From DATBRG01 sp036560445 (GTDB taxonomy: Bacteria > Pseudomonadota > Gammaproteobacteria > Burkholderiales > Methylophilaceae), in the NCBI GenBank assembly GCA_036560445.1, contig DATBRG010000024.1, positions 1 through 21,562 on the forward strand: a stretch of DNA of 21,562 bases, written 5' to 3'. The notes under the pieces were generated by a model that saw nothing but the letters and a program-made list of their open reading frames with translations, was not told the DNA's origin and searched no databases. Both the position numbers and the translations under genes were made by a program. This document shows, one piece after another, positions 15,487-21,562 of the stretch; position 1 is the first letter of the stretch, and every line of letters begins with the position of its first letter.

Positions 15487-16500
15487 TTATGGAGTCTGGT
15501 CGAAATTGCTACCTTTGCTTGAAGCATGCACAGACGAGGATGCTTGCTGGCTACGTGTCATGAAAGTCAAATCCCTAATGGCTTTAGCGACTACCTCTGG
15601 TTCATCTAATTGGATGTGATGACCACTATTGATAGCAATAACCTGGCTGCTATGGTCACTCAATTTTACCAGTTCGGATTGTTCGTCTTGCCACATCTTT
15701 TCCTTGGCATCTCCGTCCGGGTTATGCGGCCATGCCTGCTTGCCTCGCGTCAAAACGATAAGAGGCAAATGTCCTAGTGGTGGGGCCTTTTGCAGTTCCT
15801 GCACACTGAATCCCATGCTACGGAACTCGGCACGCGCAGTGACCAAGGATTTTGTATGTAATAGATCGTCGTGAATAGCCGCTTGGGCCTCGGGTGGAAA
15901 CTTGAGGTCTTCATCATCCGTTGGTTGGATCGCCATTAACTGATTGCCAGGCATACCTGTTGATGGAACGGAACCATCAGCATTACGCTGGTAGGGAAGG
16001 CTTGCTGGATGAGAGGCATCTACCAATACCAATCCCACTACTTCTGCTGGATAGGTACTGGCAAAAAGCCGCATATTTAAACCACCAAAAGAATGCCCAA
16101 CCAAAATATACGGCGGATCAATTTGAGCTTTATCCAGCAATGAATGCAGATCATCGACTATCCTCGTACTATCACGAGGGCGTGGCCCCGGCTCACTCCA
16201 GCCATAACCTGCGCGGTCATAGCTGCAAACTCGGGTATCAGTTTTTATCAGGTTTTGCACTGCCAGCCAATGGGTAGACCAATCACCAATACCTGCATCG
16301 AGAATGACAGTTGGGCTACCAGAACCCTGGCAATTGATATGTAGCTTATAGCCACCCAAATCAACCATGCGACCGGGAGCGGGCACATCATAAAAGCTTG
16401 GGTCTGCAGTAGCGCCGTCTGGATCTGCGTTAGCATCTACTGCTGCAAAGCCATAATTGATGCACAGGCTAATCAGGAAAAGGTAGGCTGTGATGCGCAC
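15487..16500 (-). CDS. Exported alpha/beta hydrolase
   Basis: A protein of 337 aa from GTG 16498-16500, which follows GGGGAG by 4 nt; a GTG at 16512 is possible but less well spaced. Residues 1-20 (MRITAYLFLISLCINYGFAA) form a signal peptide, so the enzyme is likely periplasmic. The alpha/beta-hydrolase fold 1 family is recognised from VDLGGYKLHINCQGSGSP, the oxyanion-hole region DAGIGDWSTHW, the nucleophile elbow VGHSFGG with Ser137, and the catalytic histidine in NSGHHIQLDEP (His294 or His295). The usual acid residue is not certain. The C-terminal tail (about 315-337, Ser-rich) has no family match I recognise. Substrate is unknown. It lies downstream of glgB on the same strand, with an intervening hairpin. 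Confidence 0.82.
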   Translation of the reverse strand: MRITAYLFLISLCINYGFAAVDANADPDGATADPSFYDVPAPGRMVDLGGYKLHINCQGSGSPTVILDAGIGDWSTHWLAVQNLIKTDTRVCSYDRAGYGWSEPGPRPRDSTRIVDDLHSLLDKAQIDPPYILVGHSFGGLNMRLFASTYPAEVVGLVLVDASHPASLPYQRNADGSVPSTGMPGNQLMAIQPTDDEDLKFPPEAQAAIHDDLLHTKSLVTARAEFRSMGFSVQELQKAPPLGHLPLIVLTRGKQAWPHNPDGDAKEKMWQDEQSELVKLSDHSSQVIAINSGHHIQLDEPEVVAKAIRDLTFMTRSQQASSSVHASSKGSNFDQTP

Positions 16501-16531
16501 AATGCTCCCCACTCAAATGACATATCAAAAT

Positions 16532-16550
16532 CGAGCATAGCTCATGCTCG
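16532..16550 (-). terminator. Terminator of glgB
   Basis: A perfect 7-bp stem CGAGCAT/ATGCTCG (16532-16538 and 16544-16550) with a 5-nt loop is followed on the minus strand by ATTTTGATAT. It lies about 70 bp past the glgB stop. A second, weaker hairpin, CTGTAT/ATACAG (16572-16577 and 16585-16590), lies between them. Confidence 0.5.
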
Positions 16551-16618
16551 TTCAAAGTATGCCAGTTTGTCCTGTATTTCTAGCATACAGTTCAAATCGA
16601 AAGCACTAAAGCAGCAAA

Positions 16619-18805
16619 TTATTTCAATTGCAATACAAGCCCGCCTAATGGCGGCAAGGTCAATACGAGTGACTGTTTATGCCCCATCCAGCTAAAGTCC
16701 TCAGTTTGCAGGCCATTGCCATTGCCCTGGTTGCTACCACCATAGCATTCGGCGTCACTATTAAACAATTCAACATAATGGCCTGCAATCGGGACACCAA
16801 TTCGATATCCATCACGTAGTACCGGGGTGAAGTTGAGCAATATCACGACAAAGCTACCGTCGCGCGCGCGTCGTTGGTAACTGATGATGGATTGGTCTGT
16901 ATCACGGCAGTCAATCCAGTCAAAACCACGTTGTTCAAAGTCTAATTCATGCAAGGCACGCAGATTCTTATACAGGTGGCTTAGATCATGACAGGCTTGC
17001 TGTACGCCTTTGTGCCAGTGCGTACTGAGCAAATGCCAGTCCAAGCTATTATTGACGTTCCACTCGCGGCCTTGGCCAAATTCATTGCCCATGAAATTCA
17101 GTTTCTTACCCGGCGCAGTCATCTGGTAAGTAAGCAATAAACGTAAATTGGCAAACTTTTGCCATGTATCGCCTGGCATTTTATCCAGCAACGAACGCTT
17201 GCCGTGTACTACCTCATCGTGCGAGAAGGGCAATACAAAGTTTTCACTGTAGGCATAAAGTTGGCCGAAAGTGAGTTTGTCGTGGTGATAGCGCCTGTGT
17301 ACTGGGTCTTGTTCGATATAAGCCAGGGTGTCGTTCATCCAGCCCATATTCCACTTCATGGAAAACCCCAAGCCACCAAGGTATACCGGACGTGAAATCA
17401 TTGGCCAGGCGGTTGATTCTTCAGCAATGGTCAGGGCGCCGGGGAAGTCCTCATGTACCATCACATTAAGCTGCTTCATGAATTCGATGGCATCTAGATT
17501 CTCGCGCCCGCCGAATTTATTTGGCAGCCACTCGCCATGTTTGCGCGAGTAGTCCAGATAAAGCATTGAAGCAACTGCATCGACTCTCAGGCCGTCTATG
17601 TGAAATTCTGATAACCAGTAATTGGCGTTGGCGATGAGGAAATTACGGACTTCATTTCGCCCATAATTGAAGATATAGGTTCCCCATTCCTGATGCTCTC
17701 CCAGGCGAGGGTCTTCATGCTCATAAAGGGCTGTGCCATCAAAACGTGCCAGTGCCCAGTCATCCTTAGGGAAATGCCCTGGAACCCAATCCAGAATGAC
17801 ACCTATATGCGCTTGGTGGCAGGCGTCAATAAAAAATCTCAGGTCATCTGGCGTACCAAAACGATTAGTCACACCAAAGTAACCGGTAGTCTGATAGCCC
17901 CAGGATTCATTTAACGGGTGTTCAGAGACAGGTAATAATTCAATATGGGTGTAGCCCATCTCTTTAACGTATGGCACCAGTTGTGATGCCAGCTCGCGGT
18001 AATTCAAGAATCGTCCATGCTCGTTTCTACGCCAGGAGCCGAGGTGAACTTCATAGCAGTTGAATGGCGCATGCAACCAATCCCATTCCGCACGGGCTTT
18101 CAGCCAAGCTTTATCTTGCCATTTATGCTGGCCCAGTGCGGTAACCTTGGAGGCAGTACCAGGGCGCTTTTCAAAGCTGAAGCCATAAGGGTCTGTCTTG
18201 GTCAGTATGCTGCCAGTGTGGCGGTTACGAATTTCATATTTATAAAGTTCGCCAAGTTGCAGGCCCGGAATGAATATCTCCCATACCCCACTTGAGCCAT
18301 GGGCCCTCATGGGGTGGATGCGGCCATCCCATCGGTTAAAATTGCCGGTCATGCTGACGCGTTCAGCATTTGGGGCCCACACTGCAAAACGCACGCCTTG
18401 GATGCCATGTTGTTCACAGACGTGAGCTCCAAGAGTTTTGTAGGATTCTTTTAATCGACCTTCACCCAGCAGATAGAGCTCATCAGCTGTCAACATGGCG
18501 CCGAAGGAGTAGGGGTCGTGCTGTTCTTGGGTAGTTCCGCCCGTTTGGATACGCAACAGGCAAGGTGCCTTGGCTAATATTTTTTTATCGCCCTCGTTAG
18601 ACCATTCATACAAACCATCGGTATGGCAACGCTGTAACTGAACCCATTCCTCAGCGACTTTCAGCCAAAGTTTATCGGCATAAGGTAGGAAGGCTCGAAA
18701 TACCTGCTTACCAGATGTCTCATGTAACCCGAGGTAAGAAAATGGGTCGTGATGTTTGGCACCGAGGATAAGATTGAGCTGATGATCTTGTTTAAGTTTA
18801 GGCAA
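16619..18805 (-). CDS. glgB: 1,4-alpha-glucan branching enzyme
   Basis: A protein of 728 aa, the same length as E. coli GlgB. It makes the alpha-1,6 branches of glycogen. The order is an N-terminal extension (1-110), a CBM48 beta-sandwich (about 125-220, with VWAPNAERVSMTGNFNRWDG), the GH13 barrel (about 250-610) and a C-terminal beta domain. Catalytic residues are visible: nucleophile Asp409 in GLRVDAVASMLYLDYSR, acid/base Glu462 in IAEESTAWP, and Asp530 in FSHDEVVHG. The start is TTG 18803-18805 with no clear ribosome binding site, and the nearest in-frame upstream stop is at 18818-18820, so this is the only plausible start. It is divergent from glgC across 166 bp. Confidence 0.96.
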   Translation of the reverse strand: MPKLKQDHQLNLILGAKHHDPFSYLGLHETSGKQVFRAFLPYADKLWLKVAEEWVQLQRCHTDGLYEWSNEGDKKILAKAPCLLRIQTGGTTQEQHDPYSFGAMLTADELYLLGEGRLKESYKTLGAHVCEQHGIQGVRFAVWAPNAERVSMTGNFNRWDGRIHPMRAHGSSGVWEIFIPGLQLGELYKYEIRNRHTGSILTKTDPYGFSFEKRPGTASKVTALGQHKWQDKAWLKARAEWDWLHAPFNCYEVHLGSWRRNEHGRFLNYRELASQLVPYVKEMGYTHIELLPVSEHPLNESWGYQTTGYFGVTNRFGTPDDLRFFIDACHQAHIGVILDWVPGHFPKDDWALARFDGTALYEHEDPRLGEHQEWGTYIFNYGRNEVRNFLIANANYWLSEFHIDGLRVDAVASMLYLDYSRKHGEWLPNKFGGRENLDAIEFMKQLNVMVHEDFPGALTIAEESTAWPMISRPVYLGGLGFSMKWNMGWMNDTLAYIEQDPVHRRYHHDKLTFGQLYAYSENFVLPFSHDEVVHGKRSLLDKMPGDTWQKFANLRLLLTYQMTAPGKKLNFMGNEFGQGREWNVNNSLDWHLLSTHWHKGVQQACHDLSHLYKNLRALHELDFEQRGFDWIDCRDTDQSIISYQRRARDGSFVVILLNFTPVLRDGYRIGVPIAGHYVELFNSDAECYGGSNQGNGNGLQTEDFSWMGHKQSLVLTLPPLGGLVLQLK

Positions 18806-18873
18806 AATTAAATTCTTTTAAAAAATTCTGTGAAGGGCTTCAATTCTGCTGGATTGCGGCCAATTAAACTGTC

Positions 18874-18879
18874 TATAAT
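18874..18879 (+). promoter_or_regulatory. Possible distal promoter of glgC (-10 box)
   Basis: A perfect TATAAT lies 92 bp before the glgC start. The best -35 at 17-18 nt is TGGATT (18850-18855), which matches only 3 of 6 bases, so it may need an activator. A start near 18886 leaves a leader of about 86 nt that includes the ribosome binding site. Confidence 0.4.
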
Positions 18880-18926
18880 GGCCTCAGGGCACCATTTGAG
18901 GGCGTAGCAGCTTAATGTGAGCTCTT

Positions 18927-18956
18927 TTGGCACAATACAGTCAAGCCAACTATAAA
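18927..18956 (+). promoter_or_regulatory. Possible proximal promoter of glgC
   Basis: TTGGCA (18927-18932) and TATAAA (18951-18956) match 5 of 6 bases each, with an 18-nt spacer. By sequence it is stronger than the distal candidate. A start about 7 nt downstream, near 18963, would cut into the ribosome binding site AGGAGAGG (18959-18966), so its product would be translated poorly unless transcription starts closer. Confidence 0.4.
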
Positions 18957-18971
18957 TCAGGAGAGGCAAAA

Positions 18972-20252
18972 ATGCAGCAGGATTTAACATCTTCACGTTT
19001 TATTAGTGCGCTCACCAAGAATACTATAGCGCTAATCCTTGCTGGTGGTAGAGGAAGTCGCCTAAAAGATATGACAAATTGGCGTGCCAAGCCCGCGGTG
19101 CCATTTGGTGGCAAGTTCCGCATTATCGATTTTCCTATGTCGAACTGCATCAATTCCGGCGTACGTCGTATAGGTGTGGTAACCCAGTACAAGTCTCATA
19201 GCTTGATGCAGCATATCCAACGCGGCTGGGGGTTTCTGCGTGGTGAGTTCAACGAGTACGTTGATTTGCTACCAGCACAGCAACGTATTGAAGAAGAATG
19301 GTACAAAGGTACAGCAGACGCGGTATTCCAGAATCTGGATATCTTGCGCAGTGCCGGTGCTGAATATGTACTGATTCTAGCCGGTGATCATATCTACAAG
19401 ATGGACTATGGTCAGATGCTGGCAGCCCATGTGCGTAACAAAGCCGACATGACAGTAGCGTGCATCAATGTACCGATTGCGGATGCGACGGCGTTTGGTG
19501 TGATTGGTGTGGATGATGCAGACCGCGTAATCAAGTTCAAGGAAAAGCCAGAAAACCCAGACCCATTGCCGGATAATCCGAAAGAGGCTTTTGCCAGCAT
19601 GGGTATCTATGTTTTCAATTCCTCGTTCCTCTACGAACAGTTGATTCGTGATGCGGATGACCCAAGCTCCACGCATGATTTTGGGCATGACATCATTCCT
19701 TACATGATTAGCAAGTACCGGGTTTTTGCTCATCGATTCACCGATAGTTGCGTAGGTGCTGCCGATGGCAACTATTACTGGCGCGACGTTGGTACGGTTG
19801 ATGCTTATTGGGAAGCAAATATGGAATTGACCAAAGTCATCCCTGAACTGAATTTATACGATAGAAATTGGCCAATTTGGACTTATCAGGAGCAGTTGCC
19901 GCCAGCAAAATTTGTATTTGATAATGAAGAAAGATGCGGTAAAGCTACAGACTCTCTAATATCGGGCGGCTGCATTATCAGTGGCGCAAGTATCAGTAAC
20001 TCGGTCATGTTTTCTGACATACGTGTGAATAGCTACAGTACGATAGAGCAGTCAGTCATCCTGCCGCAGGTTGATATTGGTCGCTATGTCAGGTTGCAGA
20101 GGGTGGTGGTTGATAAAGGTGCGCGTATCCCGGATGGGATGGAAATTGGCGTTAATCCCGAACAAGACCGCAAACGTTTTTATGTCACAGATAAGGGTAT
20201 TACTCTCGTTACTGCTGAAATGTTAGGCCAATCTTTGCATCAGGCGCGTTGA
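18972..20252 (+). CDS. glgC: Glucose-1-phosphate adenylyltransferase (ADP-glucose pyrophosphorylase)
   Basis: A protein of 426 aa started at ATG 18972, which has AGGAGAGG 5 nt upstream; an upstream in-frame ATG at 18927 would add 15 unconserved residues. It makes ADP-glucose from glucose-1-P and ATP, the committed and usually allosterically controlled step of bacterial glycogen synthesis. Visible are the nucleotidyltransferase signature LILAGGRGSRL (21-31), the regulatory-site lysine region RAKPAVPFGGKFRIIDFP (Lys40), AGDHIYKMDY (Asp139), the FKEKP glucose-1-P site (Lys192) and the left-handed beta-helix C-terminal domain (about 300-426). Proteobacterial enzymes are typically activated by fructose-1,6-bisphosphate, which fits a link to pgi, but that is not shown here. 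The GH57 gene follows after 63 bp. Confidence 0.96.
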   Translation: MQQDLTSSRFISALTKNTIALILAGGRGSRLKDMTNWRAKPAVPFGGKFRIIDFPMSNCINSGVRRIGVVTQYKSHSLMQHIQRGWGFLRGEFNEYVDLLPAQQRIEEEWYKGTADAVFQNLDILRSAGAEYVLILAGDHIYKMDYGQMLAAHVRNKADMTVACINVPIADATAFGVIGVDDADRVIKFKEKPENPDPLPDNPKEAFASMGIYVFNSSFLYEQLIRDADDPSSTHDFGHDIIPYMISKYRVFAHRFTDSCVGAADGNYYWRDVGTVDAYWEANMELTKVIPELNLYDRNWPIWTYQEQLPPAKFVFDNEERCGKATDSLISGGCIISGASISNSVMFSDIRVNSYSTIEQSVILPQVDIGRYVRLQRVVVDKGARIPDGMEIGVNPEQDRKRFYVTDKGITLVTAEMLGQSLHQAR

Positions 20253-20274
20253 TTATTCAAGCGTTAATTCAGGT

Positions 20275-20290
20275 TCGGCCATGTGGCCGA
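20275..20290 (+). other. Hairpin between glgC and the GH57 gene
   Basis: TCGGCC (20275-20280) and GGCCGA (20285-20290) form a perfect 6-bp GC-rich stem with a 4-nt loop. No T-tract follows, so it is not a typical terminator. It may be an mRNA processing or stability element between two co-transcribed genes. Confidence 0.4.
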
Positions 20291-20315
20291 GTCCTCTTGG
20301 TTTATAAGGTTAAAA

Positions 20316-21562
20316 ATGCCGTCGACGCGTCCTAAACTCTACCTCAATCTCTATTGGCATATGCATCAACCCGATTATCGGGATCTGCTCACAAGTGAAT
20401 ATGTGCTGCCATGGACTTATCTCCACGCCATCAAGGATTACACCGATATGGCGCATCATCTGGAGGAGAATCCGGCAGCACGGGTGACCTTCAATTTTGT
20501 GCCAGTTTTGCTTGATCAGTTGGAAGACTATGCCCAGCAGTTCAAGCTGGGTGAGTTGCGCGACCCTTTATTGGCATTGCTTGCAGAGCGAGACTTGGAT
20601 GATGTTTCCCCTGAACAACGCAGCCTGATTATCGATAGTTGTTTCAAAAGCCACCATGAAAAAATGCTGGCCCCTTTTGCCCAGTATCAACGCCTTTATA
20701 ACATCTATCATGCACTGGAGACTCAAGGCCAGACGGCCTCATGCTATCTGTCAGGGCAGTACCTCTCTGATTTGCTGGTCTGGTATCACTTGGCATGGAC
20801 AGGGGAGAGCATACGGCGCAGTAATAAACTAGTACAAAGCCTGATGGAAAAAGGCAGTGGCTATACGCTTAAAGACCGCAGTGAGCTATTCAAGCTAATT
20901 GCCGAGCTGATAAGCGGGCTGATTCCACGCTATAAAAAGTTACAGCAAAATAATCAGATTGAAATATCCACTACGCCTTACCATCACCCTATCTTGCCTT
21001 TATTGCTGGACTTCAAGTCCACCCGGGATGCCATGCCTTATGCACCTTTACCTAGTTGTGGGCAATATCCTGGCGGTCGGCAGAGGGCTAGTGCGCATAT
21101 CGAATCAGCACTGGATTCACACAGTAAACGTTTTGGTATGCGTCCGGCGGGTATGTGGCCGGCAGAGGGCGCTGTTTCCTATAGCGCTTTATCGTTGATG
21201 GCTGAACATGATGTTGAATGGGCAGCGACAGGTGAGGGCGTATTGGCGAATAGTCTTTATAAATCATCTGATAGTCTGGAGTTGCCGCCACGCCATGAGT
21301 ACCTCTATAAGCCGTATAAGCTGACGAATGGTACTCACGACATCATCTGCTTCTTTCGCGATGATCGCTTATCCGACAAGATAGGCTTTGAGTATTCCAA
21401 AGTACATGCCAACGAAGCCGTAGCGGACTTCGTTCATTCCCTGGAAGCTATCCATCAGGCAAATACAAGCCAGAAGAATCTGGTTGTCAGTGTCATTCTC
21501 GATGGAGAAAACGCTTGGGAATACTATCCTTACAATGGATATTATTTCCTTAATGAGCTCTA
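20316..21562 (+). CDS. Glycoside hydrolase family 57 (alpha-amylase/amylopullulanase-like), partial
   Basis: An open frame of at least 415 residues from ATG 20316 (AAGG 6 nt upstream) runs off the right edge without a stop. The GH57 conserved regions are visible in order: NLYWHMHQPDYRD (11-23), STTPYHHPILPLL (218-230), GMWPAEGAVS with the likely nucleophile Glu284 (279-288), FFRDDRLSDKIGFEY with the likely acid/base Asp349 or Asp354 (346-360), and LDGENAWEYY (395-404). There is no signal peptide, so it acts in the cytoplasm. GH57 enzymes cleave or transfer alpha-glucans (amylase, amylopullulanase, branching enzyme, 4-alpha-glucanotransferase); which of these is not settled by what is visible. 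Its position just after glgC points to glycogen remodelling or use. Confidence 0.9.
   Translation, partial: MPSTRPKLYLNLYWHMHQPDYRDLLTSEYVLPWTYLHAIKDYTDMAHHLEENPAARVTFNFVPVLLDQLEDYAQQFKLGELRDPLLALLAERDLDDVSPEQRSLIIDSCFKSHHEKMLAPFAQYQRLYNIYHALETQGQTASCYLSGQYLSDLLVWYHLAWTGESIRRSNKLVQSLMEKGSGYTLKDRSELFKLIAELISGLIPRYKKLQQNNQIEISTTPYHHPILPLLLDFKSTRDAMPYAPLPSCGQYPGGRQRASAHIESALDSHSKRFGMRPAGMWPAEGAVSYSALSLMAEHDVEWAATGEGVLANSLYKSSDSLELPPRHEYLYKPYKLTNGTHDIICFFRDDRLSDKIGFEYSKVHANEAVADFVHSLEAIHQANTSQKNLVVSVILDGENAWEYYPYNGYYFLNEL

Noticed and set aside
15921..16277. 118-aa plus-strand frame antisense to the alpha/beta hydrolase
   Set aside because: No ribosome binding site or recognisable domain; the opposite frame has a complete enzyme with signal peptide and catalytic motifs.
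16572..16590. LexA-like box CTGTAT...ATACAG downstream of glgB
   Set aside because: The CTG-to-CAG spacing is 13 nt where 10 is needed, and it lies downstream of genes, not at a promoter.
18927..18942. Sigma-54 type promoter (TTGGCAC) before glgC
   Set aside because: After TGGCAC and 5 nt the sequence reads AGTCA where TTGCA is required, so the -12 element is missing.
1..21562. CRISPR array, rRNA, insertion sequence or defence system
   Set aside because: No regular direct repeats with spacers, no rRNA signature and no transposase or defence domain are visible; apart from the integrase remnant the genes are housekeeping or envelope functions.

Overview
The window is a stretch of ordinary chromosome from a betaproteobacterium with moderate GC. 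Its protein sequences and gene order (rne divergent from rluC, then gph-like, Rieske and sppA genes) fit the Nitrosomonadales. The Methylophilaceae are my best guess, but this is inferred from general resemblance and not from a search. Nothing in the window is a clear new defence, mobile or biosynthetic system. The most interesting items are a decayed integrase beside a tRNA gene, the long structured leader of the RNase E gene, and a glycogen cluster that includes a GH57 enzyme.

Left edge (1-392): the C-terminal end of a tyrosine recombinase, broken by a frameshift, lies against the 3' end of a tRNA-Asn gene on the minus strand. This looks like the scar or edge of an integrated element. The tRNA has a near-consensus promoter and a hairpin terminator.

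420-2999 (+): an AsmA-like membrane-anchored protein, a DUF421 (YetF-like) membrane protein and a SAM-dependent methyltransferase are closely spaced and may be co-transcribed. They meet an aspartate aminotransferase gene (-), followed upstream by a secreted trypsin-like protease with a TPR-like tail (-), which is divergent from uvrB (+). uvrB and rne (-) converge on a strong bidirectional terminator.

10093-13653: rne (-) and rluC (+) diverge across about 590 bp. This gap holds a good rne promoter and a leader of about 255 nt with three hairpins, the last of which covers part of the rne ribosome binding site. rluC starts a tight plus-strand operon (rluC, HAD phosphatase, Rieske protein, sppA) with overlapping or nearly touching genes, ending in a second bidirectional terminator shared with pgi (-).

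13718-21562: the sugar-storage region. pgi (-), an exported alpha/beta hydrolase (-) and glgB (-) are divergent from glgC (+) and a GH57 glycoside hydrolase that runs off the right edge. Pgi interconverts fructose-6-P and glucose-6-P, GlgC makes ADP-glucose and GlgB branches glycogen; GH57 probably remodels or degrades the alpha-glucan. The glycogen synthase gene (glgA) is not visible and may lie just beyond the window.
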